Shown here: positions 8,645 through 17,304 of the stretch, piece after piece | Numbering within the stretch: the first letter of the stretch is position 1 | Layout of the letters: each line of letters opens with the position of its first letter | From: Hymenobacter cyanobacteriorum | GTDB lineage: Bacteria; Bacteroidota; Bacteroidia; Cytophagales; Hymenobacteraceae | Assembly (NCBI RefSeq): GCF_022631375.1 | Contig: NZ_JALBGC010000001.1 | Span: 868,001 to 932,000, forward strand | Direction of reading: 5' to 3' | Length of the DNA: 64,000 bases | Position numbers and translations under genes: made by a program | The notes under the pieces: model-generated | What the model was told of the DNA's origin: nothing | Database searches by the model: none | Seen by the model: the letters and a program-made list of their open reading frames with translations, nothing else

Positions 8645-10036
8645 ATGATGAAGATGTATTCGCTGCTATCGACTAGCACCTGGGCCCGCCTGGGAGCGGC
8701 CAGCGCCCTGCTGCTGTCGGCCTGCGCCCCCGGCCAGGATGCCCCCACGCCCAGCACCGGCATCGACGCCAGCCGCTACGTGGCCGTGGGCGACAGCTAC
8801 ACCGCTGGCCTCAGCAACGGCGGCGTGACGCATGCCAGCCAGGACTATTCGTTTCCGAACCAGCTGGCCCAGCAGTTCAGCCGCGCCAATGCCAACGCCA
8901 CCTTCACCCAGCCGTACCTGGACGGTACGGGCTCGGGCTACCTGCAGTTTGTGGACCTGACGGCTACCGGCCTGGCCCGCGTGCGGCGCGTAGCCGGCCA
9001 AGCCGTGGTGCGTACGGTTATCAGCCCGGCTGCCTGCGGCGGGCCCGACACGGTGCGCGTGCTCACGCGCAGCGCCACGGCCGGCACCCTGCCCCAGAAC
9101 CTGGGCCTGCCCGGCCTGCAGCTCAGCCAGATTGAAACCGTGGGCCTGGGCAATGCCACCAACGCCGTGCCCGGCGGCACCTTCAACCCTTATTTCGAGC
9201 GCCTGCTGCCGGCCGCCGACAGCCGCACCTACCTGCAGGCCGTAACGACGGCCGGCGCTTCGGCCACGTTCTTCACCTACTTTCTGGGGCTCGATACCAT
9301 GCTGCCCTACCTGCGCAGCGGCGGCGAGTGCGGCCTGCCCAGCACGGCCCTGCTGAATGCCAACGCCCGTAAAGTGCTGGCGGCCCTCACCACCGGCGGC
9401 CGCCAGGGCATGATTGCCCGCCTGCCGGCCCTCACCAACCTGCCGCTGCTGCGCCTGGGCCGCGGCCTGGCGCTGCAAAGCCGCCTGCAGGCCAGCGCCG
9501 GCGATACCGCCCGCGTGTACATCGAGGACCCGTTCAACTTCGGCCCGGCCCAGGCCATCACCAACGACGACTACGTGCTGGCCACGGCCTTGCCCCGCAT
9601 CGGCCAGCGCACCGCCGTGGTGGTGAACGGCACCACCCTGCAGCTGCCCTACGGTCGCGACATCCGCAACCCCGTGCGCGATGCCGACGTGCTCGACAAA
9701 ACCGAGTTGGCCCGCATCAACCTGGTGGTGAACGGCCACAACACCGAGCTCGAAAACATTGCTACGCTCTACAAGATGCCCATTGCCCTCGACAGCAAGC
9801 GCACGCTCGATTCCAACGCCGCTTTCCCCAACTTCGTGGGCGAAAGCATTCTGGTGAACGGCGTGACGTATTCGGGCGAGCCGGTGCGGGGCAATTTCTA
9901 TTCGCTCGACAATTACAGCCTGACCCCGCGCGGCAATGCCCTGCTGGCCAATGTCTTCATTCTGGCCATCAACAGCGCCTACCGCGCCAATATCCCAGCC
10001 ATCGAAGTGAATAAGCTGCCTACTTCGGTGCAGTAA
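8645..10036 (+). CDS. SGNH/GDSL-like lipoprotein, partner of the FadL-like porin
   Basis: A 463-aa probable outer-membrane lipoprotein: signal peptide with lipobox LLSAC (Cys near 27), then a GDSY motif (VAVGDSYTAGL) typical of SGNH hydrolase block I. The C-terminal block reads DNYSLTPRGNALLANVF, resembling block V but with Thr where the catalytic His usually stands, so the enzyme may be inactive or divergent. Pairs of an OmpP1 porin with an SGNH lipoprotein are common in Bacteroidota. The pairing suggests ester or lipid hydrolysis linked to uptake. Family assignment is good; activity is uncertain. Confidence 0.75.
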   Translation: MMKMYSLLSTSTWARLGAASALLLSACAPGQDAPTPSTGIDASRYVAVGDSYTAGLSNGGVTHASQDYSFPNQLAQQFSRANANATFTQPYLDGTGSGYLQFVDLTATGLARVRRVAGQAVVRTVISPAACGGPDTVRVLTRSATAGTLPQNLGLPGLQLSQIETVGLGNATNAVPGGTFNPYFERLLPAADSRTYLQAVTTAGASATFFTYFLGLDTMLPYLRSGGECGLPSTALLNANARKVLAALTTGGRQGMIARLPALTNLPLLRLGRGLALQSRLQASAGDTARVYIEDPFNFGPAQAITNDDYVLATALPRIGQRTAVVVNGTTLQLPYGRDIRNPVRDADVLDKTELARINLVVNGHNTELENIATLYKMPIALDSKRTLDSNAAFPNFVGESILVNGVTYSGEPVRGNFYSLDNYSLTPRGNALLANVFILAINSAYRANIPAIEVNKLPTSVQ

Positions 10037-10062
10037 GTTTTTCTCGAAGCACCTGATTGTTA

Positions 10063-10113
10063 AGCCCCGGCTGTTGGCCACTTCGCAGGAAGTGGTCAAC
10101 AGCCGGGGCTTTT
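10063..10113 (+). terminator. Strong intrinsic terminator after the porin/lipoprotein genes
   Basis: A 22-nt stem beginning AGCCCCGGCTGTTG with a four-base loop, followed by TTTTGT. The stem would also act for the converging minus-strand gene ending at 10136, but the T run favours the plus strand. Confidence 0.8.
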
Positions 10114-10135
10114 GTGTGAGAGCGTCTCACTTTGC

Positions 10136-11650
10136 CTAGCGCAGCCGATACAAGCGCAGCGGCAGCGAATCGGTCGCCGCGGCCCGGCGGGCGGCCAGCG
10201 TTTCGGCAAACCCCAGGCCGGTAAACTCGGAATGCTCCAGAAACAGCAGCGGCTGGTGCAGCGGCGGGGCGGGCCAGGCCGCCACCGGCACCTGCCGCCG
10301 CAGCGAATCGAACCGCGCCACGCCAGCCACCCGCCAGTAGCCGTCGAGCAGCACGTACTGCACGCCTTGGCGGCGCAGGCCGGCCAGTTCCCGCTCGTCG
10401 CTGATGACCGTGAGCTGCTGTCCGGGGCCCAGGTAGGGCGCAAGGCCGTTGCCCACGGTGCTGGCCACGCGCGTAGCCCCGTGTTGCCGCAGCCACGCCG
10501 CCACGGCTGGGTAGCGCCCAGGCAGCGGCGCAAAGAGCTGCACTTGCAGGCGGTAGAGGTTCAGGCTCACGGCGGCCAGCAGCACAGCTACCAGCGCCAG
10601 GCGGGGCAGTAGCTGCCGGCCGCTCAGCACCACCAATGCCGCCAAGGGCAGATAGGCAAACAGCAGCCCGCGCGGGGCTTTTATCAGCAGCGACATGCCG
10701 GCCAGGAGGCAGCCGGCCCACGCCAGCAGATACGGCAGCAAGTACAACGGCTGGCTCCGGCGCGGCTGCCCCTGATGCCACTGGTGGGCCACCAGCGCCA
10801 GCGCCGCCGCCAGCCCTGCCAGTAGCAGCGGCGATTCGAACGTGGCCAGATAGCTCGGGTAATAGAGAAAATCGAGATGCAGCGTGCTTTGGCGGCCGGC
10901 TACGTTGGCCGTAGCCGGCACCACCGTGCGCCAGTAGAAGCCCAGCCACCGATACCACGGCAGGCCTACCGCTACGCCCAGCAGCCCCAGCAATACGTAG
11001 GGCGTGGCGAGCACGAGCAGCGCCCGGCCGCCGGCGCGCCGCCACAGGCCATCGGCCTGCCACCATTCCAGCACCATCAGAATTGGCACAGCAAACAGAA
11101 ACTTGTAGTTGATGCACAGGCCCAGCGCCAGCCAGGCAGCCGCCTGCACCAGCCGGCGCGGCGCGGCATCGTGCAGCCGTGCATAATGGCTTCGCCATAG
11201 CCCGGCCGCCACTAGCAGGCTGGCCGAGCTCATGGTAAAATCGCGCCCCGAAAAAGTAAGCAGCAGCCCAGTGCCGCCCAGCAGCACCACTCCGGCGGCC
11301 TCCGGCCCGCTCAGACGGACCTGCCGGGCCACCCAGGCCGCAAACCAACCTAGCCCCACCACGCCCAGCAGCGCATTGATGGTCTGGAATACCAGAAAAT
11401 TCTGCGTAAAAAAAGCCACTGGCGCGAACAGCAGCAGAAACCCCGGACTGCCGTGATGAAACAAGTGCGTGAAATTTCCCTGCGCCATCTCCTGCACCAC
11501 CTGCCAGTTGCGCACCGAGTCGAAGTCGGGTGGCCCCACTTCAGGCAGCCGCCACAGGCGCAGAAGAGCCACGGCCAGCAACGCGCCCAGCAGCCACGCA
11601 GTAGAGCGTGGGCGTTCGGGGGCGTTATTTGCGGGGAAATCAGCGGGCAT
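10136..11650 (-). CDS. Polytopic membrane glycosyltransferase-like protein (GT-C/PMT-like)
   Basis: A 504-aa inner-membrane protein with about 10-11 hydrophobic helices and a soluble C-terminal domain of about 130 residues. The first extracytoplasmic loop has PDFDSVRNW, an acidic loop in the place where GT39/ArnT-type enzymes carry their catalytic Asp. The pattern resembles dolichyl-phosphate-mannose and lipid-linked sugar transferases. Donor and acceptor cannot be told from sequence. It is a single gene converging with the lipoprotein gene and divergent from dtd. The start MPADFP is the first ATG. It could also be a general DUF2029-type membrane protein. Confidence 0.6.
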   Translation of the reverse strand: MPADFPANNAPERPRSTAWLLGALLAVALLRLWRLPEVGPPDFDSVRNWQVVQEMAQGNFTHLFHHGSPGFLLLFAPVAFFTQNFLVFQTINALLGVVGLGWFAAWVARQVRLSGPEAAGVVLLGGTGLLLTFSGRDFTMSSASLLVAAGLWRSHYARLHDAAPRRLVQAAAWLALGLCINYKFLFAVPILMVLEWWQADGLWRRAGGRALLVLATPYVLLGLLGVAVGLPWYRWLGFYWRTVVPATANVAGRQSTLHLDFLYYPSYLATFESPLLLAGLAAALALVAHQWHQGQPRRSQPLYLLPYLLAWAGCLLAGMSLLIKAPRGLLFAYLPLAALVVLSGRQLLPRLALVAVLLAAVSLNLYRLQVQLFAPLPGRYPAVAAWLRQHGATRVASTVGNGLAPYLGPGQQLTVISDERELAGLRRQGVQYVLLDGYWRVAGVARFDSLRRQVPVAAWPAPPLHQPLLFLEHSEFTGLGFAETLAARRAAATDSLPLRLYRLR

Positions 11651-11710
11651 AAGTCGGTGCGAAGGTCGGCAGCCTTATTCCAAATTTCTCACCTCCTCTC
11701 CCCATCTCCT

Positions 11711-12157
11711 ATGCGCCTCGTCATTCAGCGCGTCCGCGAAGCCTCGGTTACCGTCGACGACCAGATTACCGGCCAGATTGGCGCGGGCCTGCTGGTGCTG
11801 GCCGGCTTCGCCCCTACCGATAATCCCACTTCGCTTGCCTGGATGTGCCGTAAGCTGGTACAGCTGCGCATTTTCGGGGATGAAAATGGCCAGATGAACC
11901 GCAGTGTGCAGGACATCGCGGGCGAAATTCTGGTGGTAAGCCAGTTCACGCTGCTGGCCGATGCCCGCAAGGGCAACCGCCCCAGCTACATCGGGGCCGC
12001 CCCGCCCGCCGTAGCCGAGCCACTGTATGAGCAGTTCGTAGCGATGGTGGCCGCCGAGTTGGGCCGCCCGGTGCCCACCGGCATTTTCGGGGCCGACATG
12101 CAGGTGCGCCTGCTCAACGACGGCCCGGTGACCATTGTGCTCGATTCGCCCGCCTAA
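11711..12157 (+). CDS. dtd: D-aminoacyl-tRNA deacylase
   Basis: Hydrolyses D-amino acids, and mischarged glycine, from tRNA; cytoplasmic homodimer. The 148-aa length is typical (E. coli 145 aa). The family motifs are plain: SQFTLLAD (about residues 78-85) and the Gly-cisPro motif NDGPVT near the C-terminus. ATG 11711 gives the canonical MRLVIQRVREASVTVD start. The MazG-like gene follows by 15 nt, so the two probably form an operon. Confidence 0.96.
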   Translation: MRLVIQRVREASVTVDDQITGQIGAGLLVLAGFAPTDNPTSLAWMCRKLVQLRIFGDENGQMNRSVQDIAGEILVVSQFTLLADARKGNRPSYIGAAPPAVAEPLYEQFVAMVAAELGRPVPTGIFGADMQVRLLNDGPVTIVLDSPA

Positions 12158-12172
12158 CTTTTCTTATTGCCC

Positions 12173-12499
12173 ATGACCATCGAAGAAGCCCAACAAACCG
12201 TTGATACCTGGATTACGACCACCGGCGTGCGCTATTTCAATGAGCTCACCAATATGGCCATGCTCACGGAAGAAGTCGGCGAAGTGGCTCGCATCATCGC
12301 CCGCCAGTACGGCGAGCAGTCGTTCAAGGAGTCGGACAAAGGCCGTGAGCTCGGCGATGAGCTGGCCGACGTGCTGTTCGTCGTCATCTGCCTGGCCAAC
12401 CAAACCGGTGTCGACCTCACCGAGGCCCTCACCCGCAACCTGGCCAAGAAAACCCAGCGCGACAGCCAGCGCCACCGCAACAATGAGAAGCTGAAGTAG
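12173..12499 (+). CDS. MazG-like nucleotide pyrophosphohydrolase
   Basis: A short (108-aa) all-alpha NTP pyrophosphohydrolase expected to clear non-canonical or excess NTPs. The metal-binding motif is visible as LTEEVGEVARI (ExxE), followed by ELGDELADVLFVVICLAN (ExxD). One MazG domain without an extra partner domain matches the small single-domain forms. ATG 12173 is preferred over TTG 12167. It follows dtd by 15 nt. The transcript runs into inverted repeat copy 2. Confidence 0.88.
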   Translation: MTIEEAQQTVDTWITTTGVRYFNELTNMAMLTEEVGEVARIIARQYGEQSFKESDKGRELGDELADVLFVVICLANQTGVDLTEALTRNLAKKTQRDSQRHRNNEKLK

Positions 12500-12510
12500 C
12501 GGCTCGCTTT

Positions 12511-12597
12511 TGTCATCCGGAGCGCAGCGAAAGACCTTAGCACGCCTGAAAAGTCAGTTCAACCGTGCGAAGGTCCTTCGCTGCGCTCCGGATGACA
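12511..12597. repeat. Inverted repeat, GTCATCC family (copy 2)
   Basis: Arms TGTCATCCGGAGCGCAGCG and CGCTGCGCTCCGGATGACA, plus an inner AAGGTC/GACCTT pair and CGTGC/GCACG near the loop. It lies between the converging MazG-like and comB genes. Confidence 0.85.
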
Positions 12598-12603
12598 GAC
12601 GAC

Positions 12604-13323
12604 TTACGCCATGACCAATCTATCCTCCCGCCACACGGGCAGCACGTTGGCATAGGAATCTACCCGCAGGCAAAATTCAAAATCCTTGCTGGCTTCCAGC
12701 GAGTTGAGCCGCCGCACGTGGGCCGATTGCAACAGGTAAGCCGGCAAATCGGCCTTGCCCTGCTCCCACAGGTGCAGCGCCGCCAGTGTGGCATCGGAGC
12801 TGCGCACGTCAAAGTCGGCGCTCAGCCGCTCGGCCAGCGCGCCGCCAAATACGGTGTCTTCGAGGCAGAATCGGCCTTTCCAGCCGGCGCATACTACCAG
12901 CACATCACGTTGCTGCTCCCGGGCAAAATTGGCCACGGCGGCCAGATTCAGGAACGAGCCCACCACGACTTCGGCCGCTGCCAGCGAGCGGCGCAACGCC
13001 GCCGTGCCGTTGGTAGTGCTGATGGTGAGCGCCCGGCCGCGCACCGGGCGCATTGCATCCAAAAAGCCGAAGGGGGAATTACCAAGGTCAAAGCCCGGAG
13101 CGGGCAGGCCGTCGCGTTCGGCGGCGGTCAGGCAGCCGTGTTGTTGGCCGTAAGCAGTGCATTCTTCTAACGAAGCAACCGGGAAAACGTGCGTTACGCC
13201 CTCGCCCAGTGCCGTGACGATGGTGCTGGAAGCTCGCAGAATATCTACGATGACGGCTACCTGCCCGCGCAGGTCGTAGAGCGGCAACAGCTCGGGCGAG
13301 AAGCAAATATCTAGTTTGGGCAT
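12604..13323 (-). CDS. comB: 2-phosphosulfolactate phosphatase family (ComB)
   Basis: A 239-aa protein matching the ComB fold: VAVIVDILRASSTIVTAL near residue 25, STTNGTAAL mid-protein (substrate loop), and VVCAGWKGRFCLEDTVFGG. In methanogens ComB acts in coenzyme M synthesis. In bacteria without that pathway its true substrate is often unclear, so sulfolactate metabolism is only a suggestion here. ATG 13323 (MPKLDICFSPE) is chosen; the in-frame extension upstream reads out of the intergenic repeat. It stands alone, flanked by repeats on both sides. Confidence 0.85.
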   Translation of the reverse strand: MPKLDICFSPELLPLYDLRGQVAVIVDILRASSTIVTALGEGVTHVFPVASLEECTAYGQQHGCLTAAERDGLPAPGFDLGNSPFGFLDAMRPVRGRALTISTTNGTAALRRSLAAAEVVVGSFLNLAAVANFAREQQRDVLVVCAGWKGRFCLEDTVFGGALAERLSADFDVRSSDATLAALHLWEQGKADLPAYLLQSAHVRRLNSLEASKDFEFCLRVDSYANVLPVWREDRLVMA

Positions 13324-13328
13324 AGCAC

Positions 13329-13473
13329 GAGTACCGCGAAATTTCATTTCGCGGCGCCGCTTTGCGGCGAATCAAATAGGAACTAAAAGCTAAAAAAAGG
13401 CGGCACCGCGCCGGTTGGCGCGGTGCTGCACTCGCCGCAGGGCGGCACCGCGAAATCTCATTTCGCGGTACTC
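13329..13473. repeat. Composite palindromic repeat upstream of comB
   Basis: Two outer blocks, each itself nearly palindromic (CCGCGAAAT then CATTTCGCGG), are inverted relative to each other: the first begins GAGTACCGCG, the second ends CGCGGTACTC. Between them is a third hairpin, GCACCGCGCC/GGCGCGGTGC (about 13403-13426). It differs from the GTCAT family. It would be in the leader of comB or the trailer of gcvT. Confidence 0.8.
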
Positions 13474-13479
13474 CGTCGG

Positions 13480-14583
13480 CTACTCTTCCGTGCCTTTCGT
13501 TAGCGGCAGCTTGGTCACCGTGGCGGGCAGGTTTTTGCCGCGCACCTGCACGAAAATTTGGGTGCCGGGTGCGGCTAGCTCGGTTTTTACGTAGCCCAGG
13601 CCAATACCTTTGCTCAGCGAAGGCGACTGGGTGCCGCTCGTTACGTCGCCAATTTTCTGGCCATCGGCATCCACCAGCTCGTAGTGGCCGCGCGGAATGC
13701 CGGGGCCGTCCATCACGAAGCCTACCAGCTTTTTGCTTACGCCGGCTTCCTTCTGCTTTTTCAGGTTTTCAGAGTTGGTGAACTCCTTAGTGAATTTGGT
13801 AATCCAACCCAGGCCCGCTTCCAGCGGCGATGTGGTGTCGTCGATGTCGTTGCCGTAGAGGCAGTAGCCCATTTCGAGGCGCAACGTGTCGCGCGCGCCC
13901 AGGCCGATGGGCTTGATGCCGTAGGGCTGGCCGGCGAGCATGATTTTATCCCACACCATGGCCGCGCTTTCGTTCGGGATGTACAGCTCAAAGCCGCCCG
14001 CGCCGGTGTAGCCGGTGGCCGAGATAATGACGTCGGGAGCGCCGGCGAAGGAGCCCTGTACAAACGAGTAGTACGGAATGCTGCTCAAGTCCACGTCGGT
14101 CAGCGACTGCAGCGCGGCCTGCGCTTTCGGGCCCTGCACGGCGAACAGGCTGGTGCGGTCCGAAATATCCTCCATTTCCACCCCCTGCGTGTTGTGGTGC
14201 TGAATCCAGTTCCAATCTTTCTCGATGTTGGAGGCATTCACCACCAGCAGGTAGTCCTCGTCGGCCAGCTTGTACACCAGCAGGTCGTCCACGATGCCGC
14301 CGTCGTGGTTAGGCAGGCAGGAGTATTGCGCTTTACCGTCGGTGAGCTTGCTGGCGTCGTTGCTGGTTACGCGCTGAATAAGGTCGAGGGCCTGGGGGCC
14401 GCGCAGGCGAAACTCGCCCATGTGCGACACGTCGAACATGCCCACGGCGCGCCGCACCGTGTGGTGCTCATCGAGGTCAGACGAATAGCGCACCGGCATG
14501 TCGTAGCCGGCGAAGGGCACCATTTTGGCACCCAGCTCGCGGTGCTTGCTATCGAGGGTAACGGTTTTCAGGGAAACGGTCAT
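13480..14583 (-). CDS. gcvT: Aminomethyltransferase (glycine cleavage T protein)
   Basis: Transfers the aminomethyl group from lipoyl-H protein to tetrahydrofolate, releasing ammonia. The 367-aa length is usual. Landmarks are [21 protein letters not shown] (residues 50-57), [16 protein letters not shown] and [19 protein letters not shown]. The C-terminal GcvT_C barrel ends with [14 protein letters not shown]. gcvP and gcvH are not in the window, so the system is dispersed. It is separated from ilvE by a terminator and an inverted repeat, so probably transcribed alone. A CACCTTTG -7-like element lies at 14635-14628 on the minus strand. Confidence 0.97.
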   Translation of the reverse strand: MTVSLKTVTLDSKHRELGAKMVPFAGYDMPVRYSSDLDEHHTVRRAVGMFDVSHMGEFRLRGPQALDLIQRVTSNDASKLTDGKAQYSCLPNHDGGIVDDLLVYKLADEDYLLVVNASNIEKDWNWIQHHNTQGVEMEDISDRTSLFAVQGPKAQAALQSLTDVDLSSIPYYSFVQGSFAGAPDVIISATGYTGAGGFELYIPNESAAMVWDKIMLAGQPYGIKPIGLGARDTLRLEMGYCLYGNDIDDTTSPLEAGLGWITKFTKEFTNSENLKKQKEAGVSKKLVGFVMDGPGIPRGHYELVDADGQKIGDVTSGTQSPSLSKGIGLGYVKTELAAPGTQIFVQVRGKNLPATVTKLPLTKGTEE

Positions 14584-14647
14584 GTAGTTGGTGGGTTGGC
14601 GGATGGGTGGGTTGGCGAATTGCGCTGCAAAGGTGGGGCAAAAAAGA

Positions 14648-14676
14648 AAAGCCGCTTCGGTATGAAGCGGCTTTTC
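14648..14676 (-). terminator. Terminator for ilvE (minus strand)
   Basis: AGCCGCTT/AAGCGGCT stem with a six-base loop. On the minus strand it is followed by TTTTCTTTTTT. It separates ilvE from gcvT. Confidence 0.75.
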
Positions 14677-14686
14677 TACTAATCGG

Positions 14687-14775
14687 CTGTCATCCTGAGC
14701 GCAGCGAAGGACCTCAGCACGTTCGCAGGATATGCTCTTCGGTGATAAGGTTCTTCGCTGCGCTCAGGATGACAG
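14687..14775. repeat. Inverted repeat, GTCATCC family (copy 3)
   Basis: Arms CTGTCATCCTGAGCGCAGCG and CGCTGCGCTCAGGATGACAG, spacer about 49 nt with imperfect inner pairing. It lies 4 nt from the ilvE stop codon, between co-directional minus-strand genes. Confidence 0.85.
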
Positions 14776-14779
14776 AAAG

Positions 14780-15844
14780 CTACACGGCCACCATCCAGTT
14801 GTGCACATCGGCGCCTTCGCCGCTGCGAATGGCGTCCAGCGCCGCGCTCACACGCTTCGAGAAGCCGTCGGGGCGGGTGGCGGGCACTTCATAGTCCTGG
14901 CCCTCGTAGCCGATGACGGCAATGGGCGCGATGGTCGCGGCCGTGCCTACGCCGAAAGCTTCTTCCAGCTTGCCGGCCTTCAGGGCCTCGATGATTTCGC
15001 GGCTGCTCACTTTGCGCTCTTCCACGGTCAGGCCCATGTCGTGAGCCAGCTCCAGCACGCTGCGGCGCGTGATGCCATCAAGAATGCTGGTGCTGAGGGC
15101 GGGCGTAATCACGCGGCCATCGACCACGAAAATGGCATTCATCGTGCCCGATTCTTCCACGTAGCGGTGCTCCGAGGCGTCAGTCCAGATGAGTTGGTTA
15201 TAGCCTTCCTGCTGAGCCAGCTTGGTGGGGTACATGGCCGCGCCGTAGTTGCCGGCATTTTTGGCGTAGCCCGCGCCGCCTTCGGCCGAGCGCACGTACT
15301 TCTGCTCGAAGCGCACGCGCAGCGGCTTGTTGTAGTACAGGCCCACGGGGCAGGTGAAAATCACGAAGCGGTAGGCCTCCGAGGGGCGCACGCCGATGAA
15401 GCCATCAGTGGCAAACATGAAAGGACGGATGTAGAGCGAGCTGCCCGCGAACGTGGGCACCCAGCCGGCATCAAGCTTGATGAGCTCGCGCAGGCCCTGC
15501 ATAAACAGTTCCTCCGGAATGGTGGGCATGCACATGCGCTCAGCCGAGGCGTTGAGGCGCGCCCAGTTGTCGAGCGGACGGAACAGGGCCACGCCGCCGT
15601 CGGCCTGGTGGTAGGCCTTCATGCCCTCAAAAATGGCCTGGCCGTAGTGCAGAGCCGAGTTGGCAGGGCTCACCGAGAGGTCGCCGTAGGGCAGAATCTG
15701 AGCATCCTGCCACTCGCCGTCGCGGTAGTCGACCACAAACATGTGGTCGGAGAATACCTTGCCGAACTCCAGGTGGTCGAAGTCCTGCGTGGCCAGCCGC
15801 GAGTCCGTCGTCGGCAGGGTATGAATGGTGAGCGTTTCAGTCAT
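14780..15844 (-). CDS. ilvE: Branched-chain amino acid aminotransferase
   Basis: PLP enzyme for the last step of Leu/Ile/Val synthesis and the first of their breakdown. The 354 aa matches the longer fold-type IV class (eukaryotic/Bacillus-like, about 355-365 aa) rather than the 310-aa E. coli type. The PLP lysine is Lys195 in GGAGYAKNAGNYGA. Other landmarks are LHYGQAIFEGMKAY and the phosphate-binding loop GTAATIAPIAVIGYE. Single gene, with its own terminator at 14648-14676. Together with the acyl-CoA carboxylase at 45271 it fits branched-chain catabolism, though they are far apart. Confidence 0.96.
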   Translation of the reverse strand: MTETLTIHTLPTTDSRLATQDFDHLEFGKVFSDHMFVVDYRDGEWQDAQILPYGDLSVSPANSALHYGQAIFEGMKAYHQADGGVALFRPLDNWARLNASAERMCMPTIPEELFMQGLRELIKLDAGWVPTFAGSSLYIRPFMFATDGFIGVRPSEAYRFVIFTCPVGLYYNKPLRVRFEQKYVRSAEGGAGYAKNAGNYGAAMYPTKLAQQEGYNQLIWTDASEHRYVEESGTMNAIFVVDGRVITPALSTSILDGITRRSVLELAHDMGLTVEERKVSSREIIEALKAGKLEEAFGVGTAATIAPIAVIGYEGQDYEVPATRPDGFSKRVSAALDAIRSGEGADVHNWMVAV

Positions 15845-15990
15845 AAAAAGGGCAATTTCAGGGTACGCGTGGGTGGGATTTTCCGAGTACGGAGATGGAG
15901 GGGAGAACGATTAGAGAAGCAGGAATTTCGCTACAAAGAACGGGATAATGTGGGGTCCACGGCCGGTTGCCAGCCCCAACACGGCGGGCC

Positions 15991-16539
15991 TCACATACGT
16001 GCCTGCCAGGTCACTTCTTCCACGCCCAGCTCGTGGGCCATGGCCCGGCTCAGCACAAACAGGAAGTCGGACAAGCGGTTCAGATAAACGGCAACGAGCT
16101 CGGCCACGAAAGATTCTTCGCCCAGATGAATCACCAGCCGCTCGGCGCGGCGGCACACGCAGCGCGCCACGTGCGCGTGGCTCACGGCCGGGTGGCCGCC
16201 CGGCAGGATGAAGGCGCGCAGCTCGGGCAAGTCGAGGTTGAGGCGGTCCATCTCGTCTTCCAATAGGGTGATGTCGGCCTCGTGCAGGTCGGGCAGCTTC
16301 ATTTTCGACTTCTCCGGGTCGGCGGCCAGGGCCGAGCCGATGGTGAACAGGCGGTCCTGAATTTCCTTCAGCAGCGGCCGGCGGGCGGCGTTCACGTCCT
16401 GGTCGCGCACCAGCCCGATGTGCGAGTTCAGTTCATCCACCGTGCCGTAGCACTCGATGCGCAGGCTGCTCTTGGGCACGCGCGTGCCGCCAATGAGCGA
16501 GGTGAGGCCTTTGTCGCCGGTTTTGGTGTAGATTTTCAT
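15991..16539 (-). CDS. Cob(I)yrinic acid a,c-diamide adenosyltransferase, PduO type
   Basis: Transfers the adenosyl group from ATP to cob(I)alamin to make coenzyme B12. The 182-aa protein starts with the PduO-type ATP-binding signature, TKTGDKGLTSLIGGTRVPK (residues 4-22), and has the conserved helix region LNLDLPELRAFILPGG and VCRRAERLV. It is the last gene of a minus-strand run, 14 nt after the ABC ATPase. A B12-dependent enzyme such as methylmalonyl-CoA mutase is expected elsewhere, consistent with acyl-CoA metabolism in this window. Confidence 0.94.
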   Translation of the reverse strand: MKIYTKTGDKGLTSLIGGTRVPKSSLRIECYGTVDELNSHIGLVRDQDVNAARRPLLKEIQDRLFTIGSALAADPEKSKMKLPDLHEADITLLEDEMDRLNLDLPELRAFILPGGHPAVSHAHVARCVCRRAERLVIHLGEESFVAELVAVYLNRLSDFLFVLSRAMAHELGVEEVTWQARM

Positions 16540-16553
16540 GTAATGATGTGCTG

Positions 16554-17273
<720 letters not shown>

Positions 17274-17304
17274 AAGAAAAGACTTTTTGCAGAAGAAAAA
17301 GGGC

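Noticed and set aside
8666..10099. A 477-codon minus-strand frame opposite the SGNH lipoprotein gene
   Set aside because: Gly/Ala/His/Gln-rich low-complexity translation typical of antisense high-GC frames; the plus strand has a lipobox and GDSY motif.
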